This document shows, in pieces, positions 6,882 to 16,760 of a stretch of 49,253 nt of DNA. Position numbers and translations under genes: made by a program. Source of the stretch: Treponema sp. GTDB taxonomy: Bacteria > Spirochaetota > Spirochaetia > Treponematales > Breznakiellaceae. How positions within the stretch are numbered: position 1 is the first letter of the stretch; each line of letters opens with the position of its first letter. Under the pieces are notes generated by a model. That model did not search any database, was not told where the DNA came from, and saw only the letters and a program-made list of their open reading frames with translations. Location: contig JAITEL010000074.1 of NCBI GenBank assembly GCA_031282065.1, positions 1-49,253 of the forward strand, given 5' to 3'.

Positions 6882-8932
6882 TACGTCCCCGAAAAATGAA
6901 ACAAATCGAATTGACCGTACTGGAACGGGATGTGAATGCGTTGATTAGCTTTTTGGGGCGAAAGGGGGTGATGCAGTTTTCCTCAAACCATGAGGATGAA
7001 CTTCCCCTGGATGAAGCCCAGGCGAAACAACAGGACGCTGCTCGTGCCCGAGATGAAGCCCTCTATCAGGGTATCCAAGGGCAGCTTGAAAAGCTCCAGA
7101 CTGCTGCAGCGTATCTTGGGATTGAACTGCCCCCAGAACCAGAGGAGACGAGCTGTTTTCCGGGGCCTTGCGAGGACGCCTTGCTTGAAGAGATCCGTAC
7201 TACCTTAACCGCGGTTCGTGGCCAAGAACAAAGGCTGAGCCAGGAACAGGGGCAGATTGAGATCACGCTCAAGGAAGCTCGGACCTTTAGCGATTTTAAT
7301 GCCCCTTTTAGTGCTTTGGATCAGTCTTCTTATCTGACCCTGCGGATTGGACGGCTGGATCCCAAGGAACAGGCCGGGTTACAGGAAAGCCTCGCGAACC
7401 GGGCCGTACTTGTTTCTCTAGGAGAGGATCGGGTAGTAGCAGCAGCTTCCCGGAAGGGTCGTTTCGCCTTGGATTCGGAACTGAAGAAGCATTCCTTTAT
7501 TCCTATCACCCTGCCTGAGGGGTATCACCAGATTCCGCCGGACCTGCTTATCAATCTTGAGAGGCGGTTTGAGGAGGTAGTCCAGGAACGGCAAAACCTA
7601 GAAGCGCGTAAAAGGCGCCTCAGGAATGATTATGGGCCAAAACTCCAAGCCTTAGCCGGCTCCTATGGCTTGGCTGCCATAGCCGCTCAACTCAAGCGTA
7701 AACTGGTAGTTTCCAAGAACGTATACATGTTAACCGGCTGGGTACCGGCAGATACCCTGGGACATCTGGTGGCAGAATTGGAGCAATGCACCGACGGCCG
7801 CGTAGCAGTACGGGCCTTTAACCCGGATGAAATAGCAACGGTTAAGGAAGGAAAGGAAAAGGTACCAGTCTCCCTCAAGCATGGCGCCTTTGTGCAGAGC
7901 TTTGAAGGAGTGGTCTTTTCCTATGGAGCCCCGCTCTACGGAACCATTGATCCGACTCCCTTTGTAGCAGTGTTCTTTACCCTGCTGTTTGGGATCATGT
8001 TCGGGGATGTGGGGCAGGGTTTTGTGCTCTTGCTGCTGGGGATACTCACAGGGAAACGGTGCATCCAAGCCCTGGCTGCTTTCAGGCACTATTCGACGCC
8101 CCTTATCGCGGTGGGTATAGCGTCTATGCTCATGGGGTTCTTGAGCGGCTCCTTCTTTGCCCACGAGGAAGTCCTTGTCGCTCCTACCCAGAAGGTCCTC
8201 GGGTTTTTCATGGGCCTTACCGGGCAAACCGGGGAGCCGCCGGAGCGCATTCTGCACCTGATGCCTGAAGCGGATAATATCGAGAAGCTCTTTTATTTCT
8301 TTGGCTTCACCCTGGCGGTAGGGATCGTCTTCATTTCCATTGGCCTATGGGTCAATATCATCAATCAGATCACCCTCAAAAAATACGAAAAGGCGTTTTT
8401 TTCAAAAACAGGAGTAACGGGAGTGCTGCTCTTTTGGTATGCGCTTTTCATCGCAGTCCGGTGTCTTTTGGGAGGGTATGTTGCATGGTTTGATGTTCTC
8501 GCGCTTATGATACCTGGGTTCTGCATTTTCTTTGGACCGGTGATCTGGCGCCTTATTGCCAAAGAGCGGCCCTTGCTCTCCGAAGGCTTGCTGGTTTTTA
8601 TTATGGAAGGATTTGTGGAAATCCTGGAGACCGTATCCACCTATATTTCTAATACCGTAAGTTTTCTTCGGGTGGGGGCCTTTGCCCTTTCCCACGGGGT
8701 GCTCTCGTTTATTGTCTTTACCCTTTCAGGCATGGTATCCCAGATCGCCGGGGGCTCGCTCTTTGCCTTCATCATTATGCTGGTGGGGAACATGGTGATC
8801 ATACTCCTTGAAGGAATGATCGTGGCCATTCAGGTGGTGCGTCTTCAATATTATGAGTTTTTCAGCAAATTTTTTACCGAAACTGGGGTGGAATTTTCTC
8901 CTTTCCGGTTTCGTAGGGAGGTTAAGTTATGA
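6878..8932 (+). CDS. atpI: V/A-type ATPase subunit I (a subunit)
   Basis: The 684-residue stator membrane subunit that forms the ion half-channels against the K-ring. The N-terminal half is a soluble coiled-coil arm (about 1-350) and the C-terminal half holds seven or eight membrane helices beginning near YGTIDPTPFVAVFFTLLFG. The segment VSTYISNTVSFLRVGAFALSH contains the conserved arginine of the half-channel helix. It overlaps both the preceding C gene and the following K gene by four bases (ATGA type). Confidence 0.93.
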   Translation: MIRPRKMKQIELTVLERDVNALISFLGRKGVMQFSSNHEDELPLDEAQAKQQDAARARDEALYQGIQGQLEKLQTAAAYLGIELPPEPEETSCFPGPCEDALLEEIRTTLTAVRGQEQRLSQEQGQIEITLKEARTFSDFNAPFSALDQSSYLTLRIGRLDPKEQAGLQESLANRAVLVSLGEDRVVAAASRKGRFALDSELKKHSFIPITLPEGYHQIPPDLLINLERRFEEVVQERQNLEARKRRLRNDYGPKLQALAGSYGLAAIAAQLKRKLVVSKNVYMLTGWVPADTLGHLVAELEQCTDGRVAVRAFNPDEIATVKEGKEKVPVSLKHGAFVQSFEGVVFSYGAPLYGTIDPTPFVAVFFTLLFGIMFGDVGQGFVLLLLGILTGKRCIQALAAFRHYSTPLIAVGIASMLMGFLSGSFFAHEEVLVAPTQKVLGFFMGLTGQTGEPPERILHLMPEADNIEKLFYFFGFTLAVGIVFISIGLWVNIINQITLKKYEKAFFSKTGVTGVLLFWYALFIAVRCLLGGYVAWFDVLALMIPGFCIFFGPVIWRLIAKERPLLSEGLLVFIMEGFVEILETVSTYISNTVSFLRVGAFALSHGVLSFIVFTLSGMVSQIAGGSLFAFIIMLVGNMVIILLEGMIVAIQVVRLQYYEFFSKFFTETGVEFSPFRFRREVKL

Positions 8933-9264
8933 AACGGGCTCTGCTCATTCTTGGGCTTGTGCTTTTATCCACTTCACCGGTTCTGGTCTTGGCGCAGGAC
9001 GTACGCGGTGCAGGGACTCCGGTGTCCGTTGAAGCAAGTGCCGATTCCGGGTCGGTGAACTGGAAGTATATTGCCGCGGCTTTGGCAGTGGGTCTCTCCT
9101 GTATTGCCGGGGGCATTGCGGTGGGTCAAATTGGGGCCGCTGCTATGGGGGCTATGAGCGAAAACCCTGAGCTTTCAGGAAAGGCTCTGCCCTATGCGGG
9201 TCTCGCTGAAGGGATATGTCTCTGGGGCTTCCTGGTGGCATTGCTCATTCTTGTTCTTAACTGA
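8929..9264 (+). CDS. atpK: V/A-type ATPase subunit K (c-ring proteolipid)
   Basis: The 111-residue rotor subunit. After an N-terminal signal-like helix (1-22, ending LAQ) and a short polar stretch come two helices: TM1 (about 47-75) with Q67 in AVGQIGAAAMG, and TM2 (about 87-110) with the carboxylate E94 in GLAEGICLWG. It is thus a single-hairpin c subunit, half the size of the duplicated Enterococcus NtpK. The Na+-type motif L-P-E-T-Q is replaced by L-A-E-G-I, lacking the Thr and Gln ligands, which suggests proton coupling or an altered site. The ATG overlaps the end of subunit I. Confidence 0.92.
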   Translation: MKRALLILGLVLLSTSPVLVLAQDVRGAGTPVSVEASADSGSVNWKYIAAALAVGLSCIAGGIAVGQIGAAAMGAMSENPELSGKALPYAGLAEGICLWGFLVALLILVLN

Positions 9265-9266
9265 GG

Positions 9267-9617
9267 GTGGACTTTTTTTTCATCGGTGATCCGGAATTGG
9301 TAACCGCTTTCCGTTTCATCGGTATTCGCGGCAAAGCGGTGGCCAATGCGGATGGGGCGAAAGCTGCGTTTTTGGGTATTATCCACGGAGGGGATGAAAG
9401 CTCCGGCAATATCTTAGCACAAAGGGAAAAAATTGAGCATTGCCATATCCTGATTATCACTGAAGAGGTGGCGGATTGGCTAGGGGATATGCTCATCCAA
9501 TGGCAATTGTCGGATCAGTATCCCTTGGTGGTAGAGGTTCCCGGTATGCTGGGCAAAATTCCTGGCCGTAAGACCCTGGTGGAATCTATCCGGGAGGCTA
9601 TCGGAATCCATGTATAA
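9267..9617 (+). CDS. atpF: V/A-type ATPase subunit F
   Basis: The 116-residue central-shaft subunit F. MDFFFIGDPELVTAFRFIGI matches the family start, where F/IGD...GFRLAGI is typical, and the body includes ILIITEEVADWLGDMLIQ. The start is GTG, two bases after the stop of subunit K, with GAGG overlapping that stop codon serving as ribosome-binding site. It sits between K and E, as expected for an A/V-type operon. Confidence 0.9.
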   Translation: MDFFFIGDPELVTAFRFIGIRGKAVANADGAKAAFLGIIHGGDESSGNILAQREKIEHCHILIITEEVADWLGDMLIQWQLSDQYPLVVEVPGMLGKIPGRKTLVESIREAIGIHV

Positions 9618-9637
9618 CAAAGTAAAGCAGGATGTGT

Positions 9638-10303
9638 ATGGAAGAATTGCAATCCACTGAACGGTTAGACCAGGAAATATTAGAGGATGCTCGGAAAAAG
9701 GCATATCGCATACTCAAGGCGGCAGATGAGGCCGTGAAAGCAGGGGCTGAGGCATGGGAACAAAAAACCAATGCTGCCATCGCCGGGATGAGGCAAAAAT
9801 ATGCCCAGAAATTTGAAAGGATACAGCAGGAGATCCAGGCTCGGCTTGTCTTGGATAAGCGTCGGATCCGGGTGGAGAAAATTGAAGGGCTGCTCACCTC
9901 TGCCCTGGATGCTTACTTCCTCATTCTCCCCAGAGAAAGGCTGCTTTCCTTGTTACAAGGAGTATTGCAAGGGTGTGTAACGGAAGTGCAGCAAAACGGA
10001 GAGCCGGTTTCTGGGTTTATGGTGCAATGTCGCGGTTTAACCGGTACTGAGGGAGAGCAGTTGCTTAAAGCCTGTCTCCCTGGGGGAAGCTGGACACTGA
10101 CCACGACGGATTCCGGGCTTATCCAGGAAACGCCATTCCCAGAGCTAGTAGCGGATGCTCCGGCAGTGCGGATTACCGTTTCCATCAAAGGGCTTGGGAA
10201 AGCCCTCTTGGAAGATAAACGGGCAGAACTGGTGGAGGCCCTTATGGGATCAGTGGGCTTGATGAACGAAGAAATCTCTCGGACCGAAGAGGTATCCCTA
10301 TGA
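9638..10303 (+). CDS. atpE: V/A-type ATPase subunit E (peripheral stalk)
   Basis: A 221-residue stator subunit: an N-terminal helix rich in Ala, Glu, Lys and Gln ([20 protein letters not shown]) followed by a globular C-terminal domain containing [14 protein letters not shown]. This layout matches subunit E, which pairs with the small coiled-coil subunit encoded first in the operon. An in-frame ATG at 9632 exists, but GCAGG directly abuts it, whereas the ATG at 9638 lies six bases from that element and is preferred. The end overlaps subunit A by four bases. Confidence 0.78.
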   Translation: MEELQSTERLDQEILEDARKKAYRILKAADEAVKAGAEAWEQKTNAAIAGMRQKYAQKFERIQQEIQARLVLDKRRIRVEKIEGLLTSALDAYFLILPRERLLSLLQGVLQGCVTEVQQNGEPVSGFMVQCRGLTGTEGEQLLKACLPGGSWTLTTTDSGLIQETPFPELVADAPAVRITVSIKGLGKALLEDKRAELVEALMGSVGLMNEEISRTEEVSL

Positions 10304-12111
10304 GCGAAGGCCAGGTAAAACGCATTGCCGGTCCCATCATCCGAGTTGCAGGGCTCAATGGAGCCGGACTCTTTGATGTGGTGGAGGTTGGGAAGAAGCA
10401 TATCATCGGGGAAGTGGTCCGCATTGAAGGGAACGAGGCGGTGATCCAGGTCTATGAGGATGATACAGGGCTCCAGATCGGGGCTACCGCATCCTCTACA
10501 GGCAGACCCCTTTCGGTGCGACTTGGGCCAGGACTTATCGGTACCATCTATGATGGGATTCAGCGGCCCTTGGAATTTCTTTTTAAACAGTCTGGGGCTT
10601 TTATGGATCCCGGTGCTTGGGGGGAACCCTTAGACCTTTCCCGTTTATGGACCTTTATCCCGGATCCTGCATTAGCGGAAAAAGTCGCTGCCGGAACGTC
10701 GGTTGTAGTTCAGCCCGGTACAGTGTTGGGAACGGTAAAGGAAACCGAAAGTATCACCTGTAAAATCATGGTTCCTCCCTATTTCCGAGAAGGGAAGCTG
10801 AAGGAACTGGCCCCGCTGGGGGAATATACCTGTGATGCGGTGATAGGACGGACAGACCAAGGAGAGAACTTATCCTTGGCCCATTGGTGGCCGGTACGGA
10901 TTCCCAGGCCCACAGCAGAACGGCTTGCACCAGATCAGCCGCTGGTTACCGGGGAACGGGTGATAGATGTGTTTTTTCCTTTGTCCAAGGGAGGGACTGC
11001 GGCTATCCCAGGGGGCTTTGGTACGGGCAAAACCATGACTCAACATGCTATTGCGAAATGGTGCGATGCGGATGTGATCATCTACATTGGCTGCGGAGAG
11101 CGGGGCAACGAGATGACCGATGTACTCACCGAATTTCCCAATCTTACGGACCCGCGAAGCGGTAGATCCCTTATGGAGCGAACCATTCTCATCGCGAATA
11201 CCTCGAATATGCCTGTGGCAGCCCGGGAAGTCTCGATTTATACAGGAGTTACCTTGGCAGAATTCTACCGAGATATGGGCTACCATGTGGCGATCATGGC
11301 GGATTCTACCAGCCGCTGGGCCGAGGCCCTCAGAGAACTTTCGGGTCGTATGGAGGAAATGCCTGCAGAAGAGGGTTTCCCTGCCTATCTTCCCACAAGG
11401 CTTGCGGAATTCTACGAGCGTTCAGGCCGGGTTCGTACCTTGTCAGGTCCAGAGGGATCGGTTTCCATTATCGGAGCCGTATCTCCTCCGGGAGGGGATT
11501 TTTCCGAGCCTGTAACCCAGCATACCAAACGCTTCATCCGCTGTTTCTGGGCCTTGGACCGGGACTTGGCTAATGCCCGGCATTACCCTGCCATCAGCTG
11601 GATAGACAGTTATTCTGAATATGCCGAAGAGGTGAAGCCCTGGTGGGAACGGGTGAATCCTGCCTGGGCTCTGGTCCGACAGCAGGCCCTGGATCTCCTT
11701 AAAAAAGAGCAGCGTTTGGCAGAAATCGTCCGTCTCATTGGGCCTGATGCCCTACCCGATGATCAGCGGCTCATTCTTCTGACGGCGGATATCATCAAAG
11801 ACGGTTTTTTACAGCAGAATTCCTTTGATCTGGTAGATATGTACTGTGTTCCTACAAAACAGGTTCGCCTTTTGGAGCTTATCATGGAATTTCACCAGCG
11901 CACCCAGGTATGCATCAGGCTGGGGGCTCCCCTGATCAAGATCACGGCACTTAAAGGGAGTGTAGCATCTCTTTCTATTCGGGAACAGCTTTCCCGGCTT
12001 AAGAGCACCATAAAAAACGACGACTCCCTGGGCTTTGGGGAATTTGAAGGGCACATGCGGGGGGCCTTAGAAGAACTGGAGCGGACCTATCGTACGAAGG
12101 AGGTTCTATGA
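10300..12111 (+). CDS. atpA: V/A-type ATPase catalytic subunit A
   Basis: The 603-residue catalytic subunit. The P-loop is GGFGTGKT (about residues 235-242), followed by [11 protein letters not shown] and [22 protein letters not shown], both hallmark regions, and [24 protein letters not shown]. The extra non-homologous region after the N-terminal barrel (about 115-185) and the total length near 600 distinguish an A subunit from F-type alpha or beta chains. It overlaps E and B by four bases each. Confidence 0.97.
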   Translation: MSEGQVKRIAGPIIRVAGLNGAGLFDVVEVGKKHIIGEVVRIEGNEAVIQVYEDDTGLQIGATASSTGRPLSVRLGPGLIGTIYDGIQRPLEFLFKQSGAFMDPGAWGEPLDLSRLWTFIPDPALAEKVAAGTSVVVQPGTVLGTVKETESITCKIMVPPYFREGKLKELAPLGEYTCDAVIGRTDQGENLSLAHWWPVRIPRPTAERLAPDQPLVTGERVIDVFFPLSKGGTAAIPGGFGTGKTMTQHAIAKWCDADVIIYIGCGERGNEMTDVLTEFPNLTDPRSGRSLMERTILIANTSNMPVAAREVSIYTGVTLAEFYRDMGYHVAIMADSTSRWAEALRELSGRMEEMPAEEGFPAYLPTRLAEFYERSGRVRTLSGPEGSVSIIGAVSPPGGDFSEPVTQHTKRFIRCFWALDRDLANARHYPAISWIDSYSEYAEEVKPWWERVNPAWALVRQQALDLLKKEQRLAEIVRLIGPDALPDDQRLILLTADIIKDGFLQQNSFDLVDMYCVPTKQVRLLELIMEFHQRTQVCIRLGAPLIKITALKGSVASLSIREQLSRLKSTIKNDDSLGFGEFEGHMRGALEELERTYRTKEVL

Positions 12112-13529
12112 GAGGGGTAGCCTACCGAGGGCTGACCAGAATCGAAGGGCCAGTGGTGATCACCGCCCGAAGTAAAAACGTGGGCTTTAACGAAGTGGTG
12201 GCGGTCTACGACCGGGAAGAGGGCCGGCGCTTGGGCCGGGTGGTGGATATGAGTGAAGACTGGACCGCTATCCAGATTTTCGGGAGCAACACCGGCCTTT
12301 CTGCAGATGAAGCCCGGGTGGAATTTCTGGGCCGGCCCATGGAAATCCGGGTAGGAACCGGTCTTTTGGGGCGGGTCTTTAATGGCCTGGGAGAACCCAT
12401 TGATGGGTATGGGGCTATTTTTTCCTCTACCTGTCTTGATGTAAACGGACTTCCTATTAACCCCTATGCCCGGATCTATCCCCGGGACTTTATCCAGACC
12501 GGTATTTCTGCTATAGACGGTATGAATACCCTCATCCGGGGACAGAAACTCCCGATCTTCTCTGGAAATGGCCTCGCCCATAACCGTTTAGCCGCGCAGA
12601 TCGTCCGGCAGGCGAAGATTTTAACCTCGCAGGAGTCCTTTGTGGTGATTTTCTGTGCTATGGGTGTCAAATACGATGTGGCCCACTTCTTCTTGAATGA
12701 CTTTGAGCGTAGCGGGGTCTTGGCTAAGGTGGTGATCTTCTTATCCTTGGCGGATGCGCCCTCCCTGGAACGGCTTGTGGCCCCCCGCTGTGCCCTCACT
12801 GCCGCAGAATACCTGGCATACGAAAAAAACATGCATGTTCTGGTGGTGATGACCGATATGACCAACTACTGTGAGGCCTTGCGGGAAGTATCTTCCATCC
12901 GCGGAGAGGTACCAAGCCGTAAAGGGTATCCAGGCTACTTGTATTCTGAGTTGGCTTCCCTCTACGAGCGGGCAGGGAAGATCAGCGGATCCTCCGGTTC
13001 CATAACCCAGATCCCTATCCTTACCATGCCTAACGACGATATAAGCCATCCTATTCCAGACTTGTCAGGGTATATCACCGAAGGGCAGATCGTGCTTGAC
13101 CGGGAGCTTGCTCAACGAGGGGTCTATCCCCCAGTGGCAGGACTGCCGAGTCTCTCCCGGCTTATGAAAGACGGTATTGGGCCTGGCATGACCAGGGAGG
13201 ATCACAAAGATGTGTCTAGTCAGCTTTTTGCAGCCTATTCTAAGGTAAAGCAGGTGCGGAATTTGGCTTCTATTATTGGGGAAGAAGAGCTTTCCTCCGA
13301 AGATAAACAGTACCTGCGCTTTGGAGAGAAGTTTGAACAGATATTCCTCAGTCAAGGGGAATTTGAAAACCGGGATATAGGCAGAACCCTGGATTTGGGC
13401 TGGACCGTGCTTACCGAGATCCCCCGGGATGAATTATTGCGGATCAAGCAAGAATTGATCGAAAAATATCTGGATCCCATTGTAGCGGCACAACAGGAAC
13501 CCGCACGAGTAAGCCAGGAGGCTTCATAA
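12108..13529 (+). CDS. atpB: V/A-type ATPase regulatory subunit B
   Basis: The 473-residue non-catalytic subunit that alternates with A in the head. It shows [20 protein letters not shown] where a P-loop would be, meaning the canonical GxxxxGKT is absent as expected for B. Conserved regions include [36 protein letters not shown] and [20 protein letters not shown]. It follows A with a four-base overlap and precedes D by three bases. Confidence 0.97.
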   Translation: MRGVAYRGLTRIEGPVVITARSKNVGFNEVVAVYDREEGRRLGRVVDMSEDWTAIQIFGSNTGLSADEARVEFLGRPMEIRVGTGLLGRVFNGLGEPIDGYGAIFSSTCLDVNGLPINPYARIYPRDFIQTGISAIDGMNTLIRGQKLPIFSGNGLAHNRLAAQIVRQAKILTSQESFVVIFCAMGVKYDVAHFFLNDFERSGVLAKVVIFLSLADAPSLERLVAPRCALTAAEYLAYEKNMHVLVVMTDMTNYCEALREVSSIRGEVPSRKGYPGYLYSELASLYERAGKISGSSGSITQIPILTMPNDDISHPIPDLSGYITEGQIVLDRELAQRGVYPPVAGLPSLSRLMKDGIGPGMTREDHKDVSSQLFAAYSKVKQVRNLASIIGEEELSSEDKQYLRFGEKFEQIFLSQGEFENRDIGRTLDLGWTVLTEIPRDELLRIKQELIEKYLDPIVAAQQEPARVSQEAS

Positions 13530-13532
13530 TCC

Positions 13533-14156
13533 ATGACTCGAGAATCCATTGCCCCTACTAAGAGCAACCTCATCAAGGTTAAGGAGCGTTTGGCTACGGC
13601 CACTGAAGGGTATGAACTGCTGGAACAGAAACGGGAAATCCTCGTGATGGAGCTGATGCAGAAGGTGGAGCAGGTAAAACGCCTGGAACGGGACTTAGAC
13701 GCCCAGGTTGCCTTGGCCTATCCTGCATTAAAACGGATGCTCATCGTGGTAGGCCGGGAACGGGCGGATAGGCTTTCCCGGAACATCCGGTACAGGTTTG
13801 CCCTGCAAGAGAAAAAGGTAAGTATCGCGGGGATGACCCTTCCGGGGCTTGAAATCAACCTTCCCCAGGTAGAACTCAAATATGCTCCGACGAATTCATT
13901 TGCAGAATGTGATGAAACCGTATTAGAATTCTTTAAATTGTTGAGAATTGTGACTGAACTCGCAGCGGTACGCACCATTGCGTGGCGACTTGCCCGGGAA
14001 GTCCGCAAGACCCAGCGACGGGTGAACGCCTTAGAAAAAATGGTGATTCCTGTCGCGCTGGAAACGAAAGGGTATATTGAATCAGCGCTGGAAGAGCGGG
14101 ACAGGGACGCGTTTTTTACCAGTAAGCTGTTAAAAAGGAAGGCCGGCAAGGAATGA
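13533..14156 (+). CDS. atpD: V/A-type ATPase subunit D (central rotor shaft)
   Basis: A 207-residue, largely helical protein. The N-terminal segment IAPTKSNLIKVKERLATATE and the helix EGYELLEQKREILVMELM are characteristic of subunit D, whose antiparallel coiled coil forms the rotating shaft inside the A3B3 head. The C-terminal helix RKTQRRVNALEKMVIPV is also conserved. It is the last ATPase gene; its stop overlaps the start of the universal stress protein gene (ATGA). Confidence 0.95.
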   Translation: MTRESIAPTKSNLIKVKERLATATEGYELLEQKREILVMELMQKVEQVKRLERDLDAQVALAYPALKRMLIVVGRERADRLSRNIRYRFALQEKKVSIAGMTLPGLEINLPQVELKYAPTNSFAECDETVLEFFKLLRIVTELAAVRTIAWRLAREVRKTQRRVNALEKMVIPVALETKGYIESALEERDRDAFFTSKLLKRKAGKE

Positions 14157-14638
14157 TAAAATCTCTTTTTCCCCATATTATGGTCGCGGTTACCGGTTCT
14201 GATGCTTCTATATCAGCGGCCAAGTACGCGATTGTTATGGCCAAGATCTATCGGTGCCGTCTTACCGCGGTCTATGTGGTGGATATTGCGACCATACGCC
14301 AATTAACCTTGAGTAAGCTCTTCATCCAAGAGGAGAGTCAGGAGTATGAAAAAAGTCTTGAGATGAACGGGGAACGGTATCTTTCCTTTGTGGAAGAACT
14401 GGCCCATACGAAGGGAGTTAAAATAGAACGGGAACTCCGCCGAGGCGCGGTGTATACCGAGATTCTTACCGTAGCAGAGGACAAGAAGGCAGATATGATT
14501 ATTTTAGGGGGCTTGGAAAAGAACCGGAATCCCCGGGACATCATTTCTCACGCCCACCGGGAAATTATGCTCAATGCCAAATGTTCGGTATTGTTGGTCA
14601 AGGAGCCTATGATTGACCAGATATTTAAACGTGCCTAG
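14153..14638 (+). CDS. Universal stress protein (UspA family)
   Basis: A 161-residue single-domain USP. IMVAVTGSDASISAAKYAIV is the N-terminal strand-helix pair, ADMIILGGLEKNRN the region equivalent to the ATP-binding loop and CSVLLVKEP the last strand. The canonical G-x2-G-x9-G-(S/T) nucleotide motif is degenerate (GGLEKNRNPRDI), so ATP binding is uncertain. The start overlaps the end of subunit D by four bases, which suggests expression with the ATPase. Its role there is unknown. Confidence 0.85.
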   Translation: MIKSLFPHIMVAVTGSDASISAAKYAIVMAKIYRCRLTAVYVVDIATIRQLTLSKLFIQEESQEYEKSLEMNGERYLSFVEELAHTKGVKIERELRRGAVYTEILTVAEDKKADMIILGGLEKNRNPRDIISHAHREIMLNAKCSVLLVKEPMIDQIFKRA

Positions 14639-14686
14639 GACGCTGCCGAACTATCGAGATAGGTTCATATTATAAGCAAGTAGTAT

Positions 14687-15091
14687 ATGAGAATAGCGGT
14701 AATCAGCGTTTCTGCCCAATCCCCAAAGATTCCTGACTATGTGCATGCCTTGGCAAAGGGTATGGCATCCATGGGGCATCAGGTAGATATCCTGGATGCC
14801 CGGACTGAAGAGGGGTTCCGTCTTCCAGCCTATAACTACATTGTGGTGAGTGCCGAAGCAGTATCCCTTTTTAGCGGTAAGATGCCTGAGGCCCTGTCGA
14901 AGTTTCTGTCCCTGAGTAACATCACCGGCAAGAAAGGTGCTGCTTTTCTCAAAAAAAAAGGCCCCTTTACCACCAAGGCCCTGGTAAACCTCATGCGGGC
15001 CATGGAAAAAGAAGGGATGCTCGTTAATTGGAGTGAGATTATTCTCAATGCCCCTCATGCAGAATCTCTGGGAAAACGAATTGGGGCATAA
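14687..15091 (+). CDS. Small flavodoxin-like-fold protein of unknown function
   Basis: A 134-residue protein. MRIAVISVSAQSPKIPDYVHALAKGMASMGH resembles the first strand-loop-helix of a flavodoxin fold, and YNYIVVSAEAVSLFSGKMPEAL resembles its third strand and phosphate-side loop. The family is not recognised with certainty and FMN binding is not demonstrable. No good ribosome-binding site lies before the ATG; tattat about 14 bases upstream could be a -10 box giving a very short leader. Confidence 0.55.
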   Translation: MRIAVISVSAQSPKIPDYVHALAKGMASMGHQVDILDARTEEGFRLPAYNYIVVSAEAVSLFSGKMPEALSKFLSLSNITGKKGAAFLKKKGPFTTKALVNLMRAMEKEGMLVNWSEIILNAPHAESLGKRIGA

Positions 15092-15107
15092 TAGGGTGTG
15101 AAAAAGT

Positions 15108-15884
15108 GTGGAAAATTACTACAAGCTCCTTGGAATAGATCACAATGCTTCTTTTCAGGATATTAAGCGGGCCTTTCGGGAGCAGGCAAAACGGCTGCAC
15201 CCGGATATTGCAGGGAAATCCGGGGAAGCGCACATGCGAAAGCTCCTGTGCGCGTATGAGGTGCTCTCCGACCGGGAGCGGCGCTATGAATACGATAGGG
15301 CCTACAGCCGTTTTGTAAAGCACCTTGAGTTTGATTATCGGGCTTTCCTGGAATCCCAAGTGGATGATCCTGAAAGTCAGGCTAAGCTGGTTTTTTTTGA
15401 TCTCCTGCACCTGGACGAGGAGCAGGCCCTGTCGGTGTGGAGAACCCAGGGGGGCTTGGGTTTCCCTATGAAGCAATACCTTAACCGGGAAGACTGGATG
15501 GACTGTACCTTTATCCTGGCAGAGGAACTGGAGAAACGGCAGTGCTATTATGAAGCTTTTGTGCTTTTGGTGCATCTGGTCCGGGAAGAACGGCGGCAGC
15601 CCTATTTCCGGCATTTTATGAGCGATATTGAGGGCTTCTTGAAAGAGCTGGTCCGACTCAGGCTTAAGTCCGCAGTGGATGGAGAGACGTATATAGGATG
15701 TATAGAAGACCTCCTGGAATTGGGCTTTTCCTCTCGGGATGAAGCCCGGTGGATGCGTTCTATGGCAGAGACCTTGGTGCAGATGGGGAATCTTGATGCT
15801 GCCCAAGGGGTATTCCGGGAAGCCCTCAAGCGGGACCCGGCCCTTCCCAATGTGGTGCAACTGCGACGGAAACTCAAGGTGTAG
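15108..15884 (+). CDS. J-domain protein (DnaJ-like co-chaperone)
   Basis: A 258-residue protein whose first 65 residues form a J domain: YYKLLGIDHNASFQDIKRAF, the signature HPD in RLHPDIAG, and YEVLSDRERRYEYDRAY. The remainder lacks the Gly/Phe region and zinc fingers of DnaJ. It is helical, with a TPR-like C-terminal end (EALKRDPALPNVVQLRRKLK). It probably recruits a Hsp70 to a specific client rather than acting as the general DnaJ, which is encoded at 28661. The start is GTG. No ribosome-binding site of good quality was seen. Confidence 0.85.
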   Translation: MENYYKLLGIDHNASFQDIKRAFREQAKRLHPDIAGKSGEAHMRKLLCAYEVLSDRERRYEYDRAYSRFVKHLEFDYRAFLESQVDDPESQAKLVFFDLLHLDEEQALSVWRTQGGLGFPMKQYLNREDWMDCTFILAEELEKRQCYYEAFVLLVHLVREERRQPYFRHFMSDIEGFLKELVRLRLKSAVDGETYIGCIEDLLELGFSSRDEARWMRSMAETLVQMGNLDAAQGVFREALKRDPALPNVVQLRRKLKV

Positions 15885-15921
15885 CAGGGCATGATACCAA
15901 AAAAGCAGGAACAGAGAAAAG

Positions 15922-16692
15922 ATGATTCGTTTAAAGAATGAGAAACAGATCGCGGGGATTCGTGCTTCCTGCCGTATGCTTTCTGCCATGTACCGGGAAT
16001 TGGTTCCTTTGGTTATCCCCGGGGTTGAAACCTTGGAACTGGAAACATGGACCCGCCGGTGGATCAAGAAGGCAGGGGGAAAGCCGGCGTTTTTGGGCTA
16101 TGGCCCTAAGCAAAATCCCTTTCCCGCGGCCCTGTGCATTTCCATCAACCACGAGGTCATCCACGGACTTCCTTCGAAACGGAGGATCGCCCAGGGGGAC
16201 CTGGTATCCCTGGACTGCGGCATTGCGTTTGAGGGCTTCATAAGCGATCAGGCGGTTACGGTGGAGGCAGGGCAGGTAAGCGAGGCGGCGCATAAACTCA
16301 ACCGGGTTACCCAGGAATGTCTCTACAAGGGCATTGCCGCGGCCCGGGCAGGAGAGCGGCTTTTGCAGGTCTCCCGTGCCGTGTATGGCCACGCGGTTTC
16401 CCATGGCTATGGGGTGGTCCATCAATACTGTGGTCACGGGGTGGGCTTTGATCTCCATGAAGACCCCCAGGTGTCCAATCATCCTCGGGGGCCTAATCCC
16501 CGCATGATGGAGGGACTGGTAATCGCCATAGAACCGATGATCAACCTGGGTACCGGCGACGTGGATGTACTGGATGACGGCTGGACCGTGGTTACGGCGG
16601 ATCGCCAGCTGTCCGTACACTGGGAACATACCGTGGCGATTTTCAAGGATCATACGGAGCTGTTAACCGAACCGATTGTTTGCTCTCCCTGA
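15922..16692 (+). CDS. map: Methionine aminopeptidase, type I
   Basis: Removes the initiator methionine from new proteins. All five metal ligands of the family are found at standard positions in this 256-residue protein: D98 (SLDCG), D109 (SDQ), H172 (GHGVG), E204 (IEPM) and E235 (WEHT). H80 in NHEVIHGLP matches the substrate-binding histidine. One difference is GVGFDLHEDP, where one extra residue separates the GHGVG and HE motifs. An AGGAACAGAG stretch lies before the ATG. Confidence 0.95.
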   Translation: MIRLKNEKQIAGIRASCRMLSAMYRELVPLVIPGVETLELETWTRRWIKKAGGKPAFLGYGPKQNPFPAALCISINHEVIHGLPSKRRIAQGDLVSLDCGIAFEGFISDQAVTVEAGQVSEAAHKLNRVTQECLYKGIAAARAGERLLQVSRAVYGHAVSHGYGVVHQYCGHGVGFDLHEDPQVSNHPRGPNPRMMEGLVIAIEPMINLGTGDVDVLDDGWTVVTADRQLSVHWEHTVAIFKDHTELLTEPIVCSP

Positions 16693-16739
16693 GCGCTGTT
16701 CAGGTTCAGATGCGCAGCTGCCGGAAGTACCGGCGGGGT

Positions 16740-16760
16740 AGCGGGGAAGGATCTCCCGCT
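16740..16760. terminator. Weak hairpin between convergent map and membrane-protein genes
   Basis: Arms agcggg (16740-16745) and cccgct (16755-16760) enclose a nine-base loop just past the stop of the minus-strand gene. No strong T-run follows on either strand, so the terminator function is tentative. Confidence 0.35.

Noticed and set aside
15045-16067. 340-codon minus-strand open frame
   Set aside because: It spans the opposite strand of three real genes (the flavodoxin-like protein, the J-domain protein and map) and shows no family features.
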